64,000 nt of DNA, from assembly GCF_900102165.1 (NCBI RefSeq), contig NZ_FNBD01000004.1, positions 62,001-126,000 of the forward strand, written 5' to 3'. Every line of letters starts with the position of its first letter. Within the stretch, counting starts at the first letter, position 1. A program made the position numbers and the translations under genes. The stretch is from Cellulophaga baltica (GTDB lineage: Bacteria > Bacteroidota > Bacteroidia > Flavobacteriales > Flavobacteriaceae). The notes beneath the pieces were generated by a model, which did no database searches, was not told the DNA's origin, and saw only the letters and a list, made by a program, of their open reading frames with translations. Positions 14,769 through 24,945 of the stretch are shown here, piece after piece.

Positions 14769-17102
14769 ATGAAACATAGCCTATTATCAATACTTTTGCT
14801 TGTTGTGGTATTCTCTTCTTGTAATCCAAAATCTCAGGGAATTGAGATGGCCAACAATGTAGAGGAATTTAATGAAATGGTTAAAAATTTACAACCAGGA
14901 GATTCTATTGTATTGGCAAATGGCGTATGGAGAGATGCGGAGCTTGTTTTTGAAGGAAAAGGAACTGAAGAAAAACCAATTACATTAACTGTAGAAGATA
15001 AAGGGAAGGTTATTTTAGAGGGGGCATCAAATCTTCAGTTAGCGGGGCAGCATTTAATTGTTAGTGGTCTTGTTTTTAAAAATGGTTATACCCCTACAAA
15101 TGCGATTATTTCTTTCAGAAAGAATAGAGAAGAAATTGCTAATAATTCTAGATTAACAGAGTGTGTTATAGATAATTTTAATAATCCAGAACGTCAAGTG
15201 CAGGATTATTGGGTTACTATTTATGGAAAAAATAATCGTATAGATCACAATCATATTGTAGGTAAGAAAAATTTAGGAGTTACTATGATTGTTGGTTTAG
15301 ATACAAAAGAAAGTGTACAGAATAATCATAAAATTGATCATAATTACTTCGGTCCTCGTCCAACTTTTGGAAACAATGGGGGAGAAACATTACGGATAGG
15401 TACTAGTCATACTGCTTTAGAAAACTCTAATACGTTGGTGGAATCTAACTATTTTGATAGAACCAATGGCGAGCACGAAATTATATCAAACAAATCTTGT
15501 CAAAATACTTTTAAGTACAACACATTTTTTGAATGCACAGGAACCTTAACCATGCGCCATGGGAATGAAACCTTAGTAGATGGGAATGTCTTTATCGGTA
15601 ATGGCAAACCAAGTACTGGTGGGGTTCGTATTATTAATGAAGCACAAACCGTTATTAATAATTATCATATTGGTTTAACAGGGTACCGCTTTAGAGGTGC
15701 GTTTGTTATGATGAATGGAGTGCCAAATTCGCCACCAAATCGTTACGTTCCTGTAATTGATTCTAAATTAAACAACAATACGTTTGTTAACTGTGATCAT
15801 ATACAATTATGTGCAGGGAGTGATTCAGAAAGAAGTCAAGCACCTAGAACTTCAGAAATTTCTGGAAATATCTTTTACAACGATGATAAAGAAGACATTT
15901 TTACGGTGTATGATGATATTAGTGGCATCACATTTAAAGATAATCTTTTAGGAGAAAATGGTAAAACTAGTATTGCTAGTGGATTTGAGAATGCGGCCAT
16001 CACTTTAGTAAAAAACGAACAAGGGTTTTTGATTCCTACTTCAGATAAAATAAAAAATAAAGTTACGATTAGTCCAAATATAGCAACCAAAGAAAACACA
16101 GGAACAACTTGGTATTCTAAAGCAGACACGGGTATTGCCTTAAATTCAGGAAAAACAATAAAAGTAGACGCAGGGATTAATACCTTATATGAAATTGTTC
16201 AAAAGTCTGAAGCAGGAGATATTATTGAATTATCAGAGGGGGGCACCTATTTAATCACAAAAGCAGTTCAGATTCATCATCCGTTGACATTTAAAACTTC
16301 AGGAACAGAGAAGGCAACCATATTATTTGAGCGTATGATGGCTTTCGAAATTCAAAATGGAGGCAGTCTATCATTAGAAAATATAACTTTTGATGGTACA
16401 AAATCTCCAGATTATGCGGGTAATTCAGTAATTAGCACCAGTAAAAATTCCATGCTAGACAATTATAAGCTGTTTATTGATAACTGTGAATTTAAAGATA
16501 TGGTGGTTAATCATTCTTTTGATGTTTTAAGAGTATCTAAAGGAACATTTGCTGATACGATTAGTATTCAGAATTCAACATTTAAAAACATATCAGGCCA
16601 CATTGCTGTATTGGATAAGGAAACAGATGATATTGGAGCGTATAATGTAGAGTATATGCTAATGAAAAACAATACCGTTACAGATATGCAAGGTGCTGCG
16701 TTGAGATTATACAGAGGAGGAAAAGATGAAAGTACCTTCGGTCCATTTTTAGAAGTAGACCACAATGTGTTCAATAATGTTGGTTTTGGTAAGAAAAATA
16801 AATATAATGCAGCGATGTCTTTGTATGGTGTTCAAGTAAATGATATTCAAAATAATAATTTTAATAATACCAATGGTTTAAAAATGCATTTGGTTGTAGG
16901 AGAGCCAATTGTAAATGTGGTGAATAATAATTATTATAAATCAGGTAACATAGAAGTTACTGGAGATGAAAAATATACTATAGCGAACCTTTATAATATC
17001 GAATCAGAGTTTAAAGAAGGAACTTTTCAACTATCAGAAAATTCTTCCTTAATAGGAAAAGGAACAGACCAAAAAGAAATAGGAATTATTGCCAAGAACT
17101 AA
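14769..17102 (+). CDS. PL6-family alginate lyase, two-domain lipoprotein
   Basis: Beta-helix polysaccharide lyase acting on alginate by beta-elimination. The 777-residue protein has a lipoprotein signal ending in FSSC (Cys18). Residues about 25-400 are the catalytic chondroitinase-B-like helix with the putative Lys242 base (ISNKS) and Arg263 acid (TMRHG) plus calcium-site acidic residues around NNGGE (203-206). Residues about 440-777 form a second beta-helix, as in long two-domain PL6 enzymes. It is the first gene of a unit with PL17 (2-bp gap) and KdgF. MG- or G-specificity cannot be told by eye. Confidence 0.9.
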   Translation: MKHSLLSILLLVVVFSSCNPKSQGIEMANNVEEFNEMVKNLQPGDSIVLANGVWRDAELVFEGKGTEEKPITLTVEDKGKVILEGASNLQLAGQHLIVSGLVFKNGYTPTNAIISFRKNREEIANNSRLTECVIDNFNNPERQVQDYWVTIYGKNNRIDHNHIVGKKNLGVTMIVGLDTKESVQNNHKIDHNYFGPRPTFGNNGGETLRIGTSHTALENSNTLVESNYFDRTNGEHEIISNKSCQNTFKYNTFFECTGTLTMRHGNETLVDGNVFIGNGKPSTGGVRIINEAQTVINNYHIGLTGYRFRGAFVMMNGVPNSPPNRYVPVIDSKLNNNTFVNCDHIQLCAGSDSERSQAPRTSEISGNIFYNDDKEDIFTVYDDISGITFKDNLLGENGKTSIASGFENAAITLVKNEQGFLIPTSDKIKNKVTISPNIATKENTGTTWYSKADTGIALNSGKTIKVDAGINTLYEIVQKSEAGDIIELSEGGTYLITKAVQIHHPLTFKTSGTEKATILFERMMAFEIQNGGSLSLENITFDGTKSPDYAGNSVISTSKNSMLDNYKLFIDNCEFKDMVVNHSFDVLRVSKGTFADTISIQNSTFKNISGHIAVLDKETDDIGAYNVEYMLMKNNTVTDMQGAALRLYRGGKDESTFGPFLEVDHNVFNNVGFGKKNKYNAAMSLYGVQVNDIQNNNFNNTNGLKMHLVVGEPIVNVVNNNYYKSGNIEVTGDEKYTIANLYNIESEFKEGTFQLSENSSLIGKGTDQKEIGIIAKN

Positions 17103-17104
17103 TT

Positions 17105-19387
17105 ATGAAGTTAATACAAAGTATCACATTAAAAATCGTACCAGTTGTACTCCTTATAAGCCTATTTTCTTGTAAAGAAGAAGTAACGGTGGTTTCAAAA
17201 GAAGAAGGTAAGACAGTCTCAGAGCAAGGGGCGCACCCTAATTTAATTTTAACGGCGCAAGGCGTTAAAGATATTAGGGCACAATTGGGTAGTATTCCCA
17301 TTTTTGATGCTTCTTTAAAAGCTGTTCAAGAAGAAGTGGACGCCGAAATTGCCTTAGGGATTGACACGCCAATTCCTCATGATTATTCCGGAGGTTATAC
17401 CCACGTGAGACACAAGAGTAACATGTTAATGTTACAAAAAGCAGGTGTTTTATATCAAATTTTGGATGATGAAAAGTATGCAAAATATGTAAAAGACATG
17501 CTTATACAATATGAAGCCATGTATAAAACCCTGCCACTGCATCCCAAAACAAGATCTTATGCACGTGGAAAATTGTTTTGGCAATGTTTAAATGATGCTA
17601 ATTGGTTGGTTTATGTGAGTCAGGCGTATGATTGTGTCTACAACTATTTATCAGAGGAAGAGCGTAATAAGCTAGAAGCCAATTTATTTAAACCATTTGC
17701 AGATCATATATCTGTAGATAGTCCGCAATTTTACCAAAGAGTTCATAACCATAGTACTTGGGGTAATGCAGCTGTAGGGATGATTGGTTTAGTGATGAAT
17801 GACGAAGAATTAATTGATCGTGCTTTATACGGTATTAAAGATTTAAAATTAGATACCGAAGAAAAAGATGATGATGGTGGATTCTTAAATAAAGATGGTA
17901 AAGCTGGCTTTTTGGCGAATATAGAAGAGCCATTTTCTCCAGATGGTTATTATAATGAAGGACCATATTATCAACGCTATGCGATGTATCCTTTTTTAAT
18001 TTTTGCGGAAGGATTACATAATGTTAAACCAGAATTAAAGATTTTTGAATATAAAGAGGGAGTATTATTGAAGTCTATAAATGCCCTTTTAAATTTATCG
18101 GATGCAGATGGTGATTTCTTCCCATTAAATGATGGTCAAAAAGGAATGTCTTACTATAATGATGCTTTAGTTACGGCGACAGATATCTCTTATTATTTTG
18201 GAAAACAAGATCCAGGCCTATTGAGTATTGCTGAAAAACAGAATAAAGTATTATTAGATGATTCAGGTTTGGCAGTCGCTCTTGGTATAAAAAAAGGATT
18301 AGCAAAACCATTTGAGAAAAAATCAATTAATTTATCAGACGGTCCAGAGGGTACACAAGGAGGAGTTGGTATTTTAAGAAATGAGGATATTGAACTTGTT
18401 TTTAAATATGCAGCACAAGGATCTAGTCATGGTCATTATGATAAGTTATCCTATTCCTTATATGAAAATGGCGAAGAAGTAATTCAGGATTATGGTTTAG
18501 CACGTTTTGTAAATATTGAACAAAAAGGAGGCGGGAATTACTTAAAGGAAAATAAGACCTGGGCAAAACAAACTATTGCACATAATACCGTGACACAAAA
18601 TGAAACGTCTCATTTTGAAGGGAAATACGAAATAGGAAGCCAACACCATTCCGTGTTACATTATTTTTCCTCCGACAATGATAACGTTCAAGTTGCTAGT
18701 GCCAAAGAAGTAAATGCATACCCTGGAACTGAAATGCTTCGTACTATGGCCATCATTAAAGATGCAGATTTTGATAAACCTTATGTCTTAGATATTATGA
18801 AGGTAGTTTCTAACAAAGCAAATCAGTATGATTTTCCGTATTACTTTTTAGGACAAGTATTGAATACAAATTTCGAATATAAAGTTCCGGAAACCTTAAG
18901 AGCTTTGGGAAGCAAAAATGGATATCAACATTTATATTTAGAAGGTACAGCGAAATCTGAAAAGGAGAATACGAAGTTTTCTTGGTTAAATAAAGGTAAG
19001 TTTTATAGTTTAACAACGGTATCAAATGCTAATGACGACATACTCTTTACAAGAATTGGAGCAAACGATCCAGAATTTAATTTGCGCCGCGAAGCTGCTT
19101 TAATGTTAAGGCGAAAAAACACTGAAAACACACTTTTTGTTTCTGCAATAGAGGCACACGGAAGTTATAGTCCAGTGTCAGAATCTGCAGTAAATTCAAA
19201 CAGTGCTATAACAGCTTTAAAAATTGTGCTAGATACAGAAGATTTTACGGCAATAGCAATAACGAATGTAAACGGTACTACTAAACTGTTTATAACAGCA
19301 AATACTGATGCTGATAAAGAGGTAAGGCATAACTTAAAAATTAATGGTAAGGAATATGAGTGGTCAGGTCCTTATTGTTTCAAATAA
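17105..19387 (+). CDS. PL17-family exolytic oligoalginate lyase
   Basis: Releases unsaturated monouronate (DEHU precursor) from alginate oligosaccharides, probably in the periplasm. The 760-residue lipoprotein (lipobox LFSC, Cys23) has an alpha-toroid domain to about residue 390 and a heparinase II/III-like beta domain after it. The Asn215-His216 pair in VHNHSTWG and the tyrosines of GYYNEGPYYQRYA (282-292) match the PL17 active site; SSHGHYDKLSY gives the second-domain contribution. Located 2 bp after PL6 and 21 bp before kdgF. Confidence 0.93.
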   Translation: MKLIQSITLKIVPVVLLISLFSCKEEVTVVSKEEGKTVSEQGAHPNLILTAQGVKDIRAQLGSIPIFDASLKAVQEEVDAEIALGIDTPIPHDYSGGYTHVRHKSNMLMLQKAGVLYQILDDEKYAKYVKDMLIQYEAMYKTLPLHPKTRSYARGKLFWQCLNDANWLVYVSQAYDCVYNYLSEEERNKLEANLFKPFADHISVDSPQFYQRVHNHSTWGNAAVGMIGLVMNDEELIDRALYGIKDLKLDTEEKDDDGGFLNKDGKAGFLANIEEPFSPDGYYNEGPYYQRYAMYPFLIFAEGLHNVKPELKIFEYKEGVLLKSINALLNLSDADGDFFPLNDGQKGMSYYNDALVTATDISYYFGKQDPGLLSIAEKQNKVLLDDSGLAVALGIKKGLAKPFEKKSINLSDGPEGTQGGVGILRNEDIELVFKYAAQGSSHGHYDKLSYSLYENGEEVIQDYGLARFVNIEQKGGGNYLKENKTWAKQTIAHNTVTQNETSHFEGKYEIGSQHHSVLHYFSSDNDNVQVASAKEVNAYPGTEMLRTMAIIKDADFDKPYVLDIMKVVSNKANQYDFPYYFLGQVLNTNFEYKVPETLRALGSKNGYQHLYLEGTAKSEKENTKFSWLNKGKFYSLTTVSNANDDILFTRIGANDPEFNLRREAALMLRRKNTENTLFVSAIEAHGSYSPVSESAVNSNSAITALKIVLDTEDFTAIAITNVNGTTKLFITANTDADKEVRHNLKINGKEYEWSGPYCFK

Positions 19388-19408
19388 ATTAATCATAAAA
19401 AATAAAAA

Positions 19409-19783
19409 ATGAGTAGATCTAGTGAAAAATACGTCATTACAAAAGACATGGAATGGGAAGTTCTTGGAGGAGGAGTTTCAAGAAAATTCTTAGGATATGA
19501 TAATCAAATCATGATGGTAAGAGTAAAATTTGAGACAGGAGCATTAGGAGCTCCGCATCAACATTTTCATACACAAGCTACTTACTGCGTTTCTGGTAAA
19601 TTTGAATTTGAGATTGATGGAGTAAAGCAAATTGTTGAAGGTGGAGATGGCGTGTATATTGAACCTAATTTGTTACATAGTGCAGTTTGCTTGGAAGAGG
19701 GCGAATTAATTGACACTTTTAGTCCTGTAAGAGAAGATTTTTTAAGTGGAGACGCCGTATCTTATTTTAGTGATAAGGCATAA
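19409..19783 (+). CDS. kdgF: KdgF-like cupin: cyclisation of unsaturated monouronates
   Basis: Small cupin enzyme that converts 4,5-unsaturated monouronate into the linear keto-acid route (DEHU/DKI) in uronate breakdown. The 124-residue sequence has the metal ligands His50, His52, Gln56 and His90, and the residues Asp102, Phe104 and Arg108 that characterised KdgF proteins need for activity. Its place after PL17, whose product it uses, supports the call. No signal peptide is visible, so it acts in the cytoplasm or on imported product. Confidence 0.9.
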   Translation: MSRSSEKYVITKDMEWEVLGGGVSRKFLGYDNQIMMVRVKFETGALGAPHQHFHTQATYCVSGKFEFEIDGVKQIVEGGDGVYIEPNLLHSAVCLEEGELIDTFSPVREDFLSGDAVSYFSDKA

Positions 19784-19836
19784 TAAAGAGGGTAGCCTAT
19801 TAATAGTGCTTTAATGTAATGCTGTTAATGATGGGA

Positions 19837-19864
19837 ATTTCGAACATGAAAACCTGTTCGAAAT
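19837..19864. repeat. 10-bp inverted repeat downstream of kdgF
   Basis: ATTTCGAACA and its exact complement TGTTCGAAAT flank an 8-nt loop 54 bp after the kdgF stop. No T-run follows, so it may be a 3' mRNA-stabilising hairpin or an imperfect terminator. Confidence 0.5.
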
Positions 19865-20358
19865 AAGAAATTGGAATTTGAGGCTTTGTTGGAATAATGA
19901 GGATCTCACTGAAATATAAGATTCTTCTTATCAATTCATCCAATCCAGATCCTAAAAATTAGCATTTCGTCATTTTAGCATGTTAAAAATTAGGATTATA
20001 TTTTTTTTTAACAAAGTAATAACATATATTTGGTTATTCAGATTGGTAAACCAATTTGGGTAACCAAATTTTTTTTAACTCAAAACTCAATTTATTAACC
20101 AAATAAGAAAATATGAATTTAAAAAAATGAAATAAAAAAAGGATAGGCTTTTGACCCATCCTCCTTTATTAAATCACTTCTTGTCGTAGGGAAGTAACTA
20201 AGAATACATTAATTGCTTTACAATAAAATGCTATATCAAAAATAGTAATTTTAAATATAACTTCTTCATTGAAATTATTGTGATCTCGTAAAGCAAGTAC
20301 CATAGGAGGTATTATCCTAATGAATTAACTCAATTGTACTAACGTAACAAAATCACAA
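19865..20358. other. Regulatory region and long leader of susC
   Basis: No gene is supported here. It contains a -7 box TATATTTG at 20025-20032 without a clear -33 element, the GntR-type operator at 20043-20069, a five-codon mini reading frame (MNLKK, 20113-20130) whose DNA repeats the susC start, and a weak hairpin at 20140-20162 (8 bp with one mismatch). The leader from the -7 box to the ATG is about 320 nt, which leaves room for post-transcriptional control. Confidence 0.5.
20043..20069. promoter_or_regulatory. GntR-type operator before susC
   Basis: TTGGT-AAACCAA-TTTGGGT-AACCAA, nearly identical to the PL6 site. It starts about 10 bp after the -7 box TATATTTG, over the expected transcription start, so binding would block initiation. 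Confidence 0.65.
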
Positions 20359-23300
20359 ATGAATTTAAAAACTAAACTTTTATTAATAGCAATAACATTG
20401 CTTAATATTTCGCTTTATGCGCAGGACAGCTACCAGTTGAAAGGTGTTGTTTCTGACGCAAACAATGTTCCCATTCCGGGCGTAAATGTTGTAATCCTGA
20501 ATACTACCACCGGAACTTCTACAGATTTTGATGGTAATTATGAGATTTCAGTAAAAGAAGGAGCCGTATTAAACTTTTCATATATAGGGTATACAGCTAA
20601 ACAAGTTATTATCTCAAACCAACAAAATTTAAATGTAACCTTAGTAGAAGACGCTAGTCAGTTAGATGAGGTTGTTGTAGTTGGTTATGGTACTCAGAAA
20701 AAGTCAACGATAACAGGTTCTATTTCCAAAGTAACCAATGAAAAACTAGATCAAATTGCAGTGTCAAGGGTTGATGATGCACTTATTGGTCAAGTGTCAG
20801 GGGTGAATATTCAGGCTACAAATGCAGAAGCGGGTGGAGCTCCAACCATTACAATTAGAGGTGTTGGTTCTGTTAGCGCAGATTCGGGTCCTGCACTTGT
20901 AATTGATGGTGTAATTGTAAGTTCAGAATTCTTAGGTAACATAGATATGAATGATGTGGAATCTTTTGAGGTTCTTAAGGATGCTGCTTCTGCAGCTATT
21001 TATGGTAGTGAAGGCTCAAATGGTGTTATTTTAATAACCACTAAGAGCGGTAAAGCTGGTAAAACTAAATTTAGTTACCAAACCTATACAGGTTATAAAG
21101 ATGCTCATGGAAGTGAAGATTATAGGAAGAGTGTTTCAGATTGGGCAGCTAAAGAACAAGCAGCGACAGGTACACTTTCTGGAGAGACTCTTTATGCTCA
21201 ATTGTTAGTAAATACTACTGGAGTTGACAGAGATTGGCAAGATGTCTTTTTTGATGGAGGTACAGTAACTAGTCATTCGTTTTCTGCAAGAGGTGGTTCG
21301 GAGGATACTAAATTTAGTACTTCATTAAGATATTTACATGATGAAGGCGTTGTAATTACTGATGATTATAAGTTATATACTGCAAACTTAAAAATTGATA
21401 CTAAACTAGGCAAAAAGTTCAAATTTGGTCTTGCGGCTACACCTTCTTTTACAAAGCAAAGAGTTTTGCCAACGTCAATTCACAATCCATTACGTCAATC
21501 ACCGTGGCTTCCAATTTACCATACGGAAGAATCATTGCAATTTATTGATCGCGGAGTTTATCCTGATGTCGGTGTTGGAGATTATTTCTATGAGAATCAT
21601 TTAGTGAACTTAGATTTGGATAATGACGGTAATACAGAGAGACCACGAACTTCAGGTGATTCTAATCCATATGCTCAATATGTGGAAAGAGAACATTATG
21701 AAAATAACACTAAATTGTTTGGTTCTACTTATTTAAGTTATAAAATTTTAGATGGTCTTACAGCTAAGACTTCATTAGGTGTAACGATAGAGCAAAGAAA
21801 GAGAACAAGATGGGATGGTACTGAGCATCATGCCTCTGGTAATAGCAGGGCGCAATATAATTTACAAAATAGATTCAGATTAAGGACTGTTTTGGATAAT
21901 ACCTTATCATATAGTAAAAATTTCGGAGATCATGATTTAGATTTATTAGCAGGAACAACAGTTCAACAGCGAAAAAGTGAAAACAGCGAAGTTACGGGTA
22001 ATGGTTATACTAATGACTTACTTAAAAACTTACAAGGAGCTACAGCAGTTTCTGAGTTTCAAGAGATAAATACAGAATTAAGAAAAGTAGGATATTTTGC
22101 AAGATTAAATTATGCGTACAAGGACAAGTATTTATTTAATGCTTCATTTAGACGTGATGGAAGTTCTGTTTTTGGTATCAATAATAAGTATGGTAATTTC
22201 CCAGCGGTATCTGTAGGTTGGAATGTGGCTAAAGAAAATTTCTTATTAGATAGCGAAGCTATTACTACTTTAAAATTCAGAGCTAGTTATGGTTTTACAG
22301 GTGCTGAAAACTTTAACGTTGGAGATGATAATATAAATTTATATCCTTATTTGGCATTGTTAAATAATTCTAATGCGGTAATTGATGGTAATGTTGTTAC
22401 AGGTGTTTCTCCATTAAATATTGCTAATGCTTTTTTACAATGGGAGGCTTCTGAAGAATTAACGATTGGTTTAGATTACGGATTTTTAAATAATAAAATT
22501 TCTGGTTCTTTAGATTATTATAAAAGAACAAGTAACGATTTATTGTTAGAGAACCCTGTGTCTTATGTTACAGGTTTCAGTAGTGGTATTGTTAATTTAG
22601 GTGAAGTTGAAAATTCAGGATGGGAATTTGAATTGAGAACAAAAAACATCTCGAGAGAAAATTTCAAATGGAATTCTACATTTATTGCATCAACTAATAA
22701 AAATGAGTTAGTTAGTTTTGGTGATTCAAATAACGCTTTAATTGAAGATGAATATGATAGAAACTCTCAGTGGATCAATAGAATCGGCGAACCTATCTCC
22801 TCTTTTTGGGGTTATGTCGTAGATACAGATGCTTACGATGAAACTTCTTTTAGAACGACCTATGTCGATAATCCTTGGAATAGAATTAACGGAGAAGCTG
22901 AAGATACAATTGTTAAAGATTTGAATGGCGATGGTATAATTACAGCAGAAGATAAAACTATCCTAGGAGATCCTTACCCAGATTTAGTATATAGCTTTAC
23001 TAATGAATTTAAAGTTGGAAACTTCGATTTCTCTTTTATGCTACAAGGAAGTGTAGGTGCTCAAGTAAAAAATATTGGTGATCAATATTTTTACAACTGG
23101 TTTGGAAACGGTACTAGAAGTGGAGGGGCTATACAAGCTGTAGCAGACGGACTTATATCAGATGTATCTTTTATACAAGAAAAAGTATTAACAAGTGAAG
23201 TTATCGCAAGTGCGGATTATTTCTCACTACGTAATGTCAACATGGGATATAATTTTTCAGGTGATACCTTAGATAAAATAGGTTTACAAGGTTTAAGAGT

Positions 23301-23460
23301 ATATGCAACAGCTCAGAATTTAGTATATATAACTGCAGATGACTATCATGGTTTTAACCCAGAACATGTAGATAGTTCTAACCCTAGAGCTTATGGAGCT
23401 CAAAGGGCGGGTACTCCTATATTTAGTACTATAACGTTAGGTCTTAACGTAGATTTTTAA
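20359..23460 (+). CDS. SusC-like TonB-dependent transporter of the alginate locus
   Basis: Outer-membrane channel that imports alginate oligosaccharides together with its SusD partner. The 1033-residue protein has a signal peptide ending near LYAQ, a CarboxypepD_reg-like domain (GVVSDANNVPIPGVNVVI, about residues 28-100), the TonB-interaction/plug boundary DEVVVVGYGTQKK, the plug (about 115-220) and a 22-strand-type barrel ending in an aromatic residue (LNVDF). SusD begins 20 bp downstream. Alginate specificity is inferred from the surrounding lyases and shared operator. Confidence 0.95.
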   Translation: MNLKTKLLLIAITLLNISLYAQDSYQLKGVVSDANNVPIPGVNVVILNTTTGTSTDFDGNYEISVKEGAVLNFSYIGYTAKQVIISNQQNLNVTLVEDASQLDEVVVVGYGTQKKSTITGSISKVTNEKLDQIAVSRVDDALIGQVSGVNIQATNAEAGGAPTITIRGVGSVSADSGPALVIDGVIVSSEFLGNIDMNDVESFEVLKDAASAAIYGSEGSNGVILITTKSGKAGKTKFSYQTYTGYKDAHGSEDYRKSVSDWAAKEQAATGTLSGETLYAQLLVNTTGVDRDWQDVFFDGGTVTSHSFSARGGSEDTKFSTSLRYLHDEGVVITDDYKLYTANLKIDTKLGKKFKFGLAATPSFTKQRVLPTSIHNPLRQSPWLPIYHTEESLQFIDRGVYPDVGVGDYFYENHLVNLDLDNDGNTERPRTSGDSNPYAQYVEREHYENNTKLFGSTYLSYKILDGLTAKTSLGVTIEQRKRTRWDGTEHHASGNSRAQYNLQNRFRLRTVLDNTLSYSKNFGDHDLDLLAGTTVQQRKSENSEVTGNGYTNDLLKNLQGATAVSEFQEINTELRKVGYFARLNYAYKDKYLFNASFRRDGSSVFGINNKYGNFPAVSVGWNVAKENFLLDSEAITTLKFRASYGFTGAENFNVGDDNINLYPYLALLNNSNAVIDGNVVTGVSPLNIANAFLQWEASEELTIGLDYGFLNNKISGSLDYYKRTSNDLLLENPVSYVTGFSSGIVNLGEVENSGWEFELRTKNISRENFKWNSTFIASTNKNELVSFGDSNNALIEDEYDRNSQWINRIGEPISSFWGYVVDTDAYDETSFRTTYVDNPWNRINGEAEDTIVKDLNGDGIITAEDKTILGDPYPDLVYSFTNEFKVGNFDFSFMLQGSVGAQVKNIGDQYFYNWFGNGTRSGGAIQAVADGLISDVSFIQEKVLTSEVIASADYFSLRNVNMGYNFSGDTLDKIGLQGLRVYATAQNLVYITADDYHGFNPEHVDSSNPRAYGAQRAGTPIFSTITLGLNVDF

Positions 23461-23480
23461 ACTCTAATACATAGATAATT

Positions 23481-24929
23481 ATGAAAAATATAAAATTTCT
23501 AATATTTGTTATAGCAGGATCTGTTGTCATATCCTGTAGTGACGATTTTCTAAACCCCTTACCAGAAACAGCTATTGCAGTTGAATCGTTTTTTCAATCA
23601 GATGATGATGTTTTAGCTGGTTTATATGGGATTTATGACGCTCTTCAGGGAGTTAACGATAATACCGAGGGTAATGAAACTAATGCAAATAGAGGTGTGC
23701 AATTTGAACATCTTTTAACTGAGCACCGTTCTGATAACACTAAAACACAAACTTTAGAGGGTTCCAAGGCTGATTTTCACAGGTATGTAGTGGATGCTAC
23801 CAATGTGGAGTCTGAAGATTATTATCAATCTATGTATGAGGTTATATTTAGAGCAAATAATGTCTTAACATATATTGATTTTGCAGAAGAGGCTAATCAA
23901 GCTAAATATAGTGGAGAGGCTAAATTTTTACGTGCCTATGCTTATTTCAATTTAGTAAGACTTTATGGAGACGTACCATTGGTTACAGAGGTAGTTGGAC
24001 CAACAGAAACAGAAGCTCTTTTTACTAGAATTTCTACTGTAGATATCTATGCGCAAATAGAAGATGATCTTTTAGATGCAATTAATGCCTTGGATAATTC
24101 ATCAAAAGCTAGAGCTTCTAAGGCAGCTGCACAGGCACTATTAGCTAAATCTTATATGAGTCAGCCAACACCAAATTATTCAGATGCGAAGCTTTTATGT
24201 GAATCAATAATTAACAGTAATGATTTTGCTTTGGAGGATAATTTTTCTGATGTCTTTTATTCAGAATTAAATAACGAAATCATTTTTGCTATTCAATATC
24301 AAAGCGGGAATGCTCTTGAGAGTCAAGGGTTTTCAGCAGAATTTACTTCTACCGTTCGTCAAGGTTCTGATGATGGTCAGAATATAGTTAATGATAATTT
24401 GATCACAGACTTTACTTCTTTTGGAGGAGTAAGAAGTAGCCAATCATATATTACATTTCCAACGCGTAGTGAAGTTATTAAATTCTTGCCAGATGGGTCA
24501 GATATTTCTGTTTTTCCACCAACTTATGGTGATAATGCACGTAATGCAGGTAATGATTATATAGCTATTCGTTACGCAGATGTGCTATTAATGCACGTTG
24601 AAGCTGCAATTGGATCAGGTACTAATACGAATGATGGTGGAGCATTAGTTTCCTTTCAAAAAATAAGAGACAGAGCATTTCCAGAGACAGCACCTAATAT
24701 TATCTCGAGTGTTTCTAAATCGGAATTGTTAATTGAAAGGCGTGTTGAATTAGCATTTGAAAATCAACGATTTTATGACCTTTTAAGATTTGGCGTTGCA
24801 GACGAAGTGCTAAGTGCTCATGCCGCAGAAATGGGGTATATATTTACAACACGTTCTTTACTGTTGCCAATTCCAGCAAGCGAGATCAATTTAAGTGGAG
24901 GATTATTAACACAAAACCCAGGTTATTAA
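23481..24929 (+). CDS. SusD/RagB-like surface glycan-binding lipoprotein
   Basis: Lid protein of the SusCD importer, on the outer face of the outer membrane. The 482-residue protein has lipobox VISC (Cys19), the early SusD motif 'NPLPETAIAVESFFQSDDDV', a TPR-like helical scaffold ('AKFLRAYAYFNLVRLYGDVPLV') and the C-terminal 'ERRVELAFENQRFYDLLRFG' typical of RagB/SusD. It sits between SusC and the PKD lipoprotein. Confidence 0.95.
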   Translation: MKNIKFLIFVIAGSVVISCSDDFLNPLPETAIAVESFFQSDDDVLAGLYGIYDALQGVNDNTEGNETNANRGVQFEHLLTEHRSDNTKTQTLEGSKADFHRYVVDATNVESEDYYQSMYEVIFRANNVLTYIDFAEEANQAKYSGEAKFLRAYAYFNLVRLYGDVPLVTEVVGPTETEALFTRISTVDIYAQIEDDLLDAINALDNSSKARASKAAAQALLAKSYMSQPTPNYSDAKLLCESIINSNDFALEDNFSDVFYSELNNEIIFAIQYQSGNALESQGFSAEFTSTVRQGSDDGQNIVNDNLITDFTSFGGVRSSQSYITFPTRSEVIKFLPDGSDISVFPPTYGDNARNAGNDYIAIRYADVLLMHVEAAIGSGTNTNDGGALVSFQKIRDRAFPETAPNIISSVSKSELLIERRVELAFENQRFYDLLRFGVADEVLSAHAAEMGYIFTTRSLLLPIPASEINLSGGLLTQNPGY

Positions 24930-24945
24930 TTTTAAAAAAACGACT

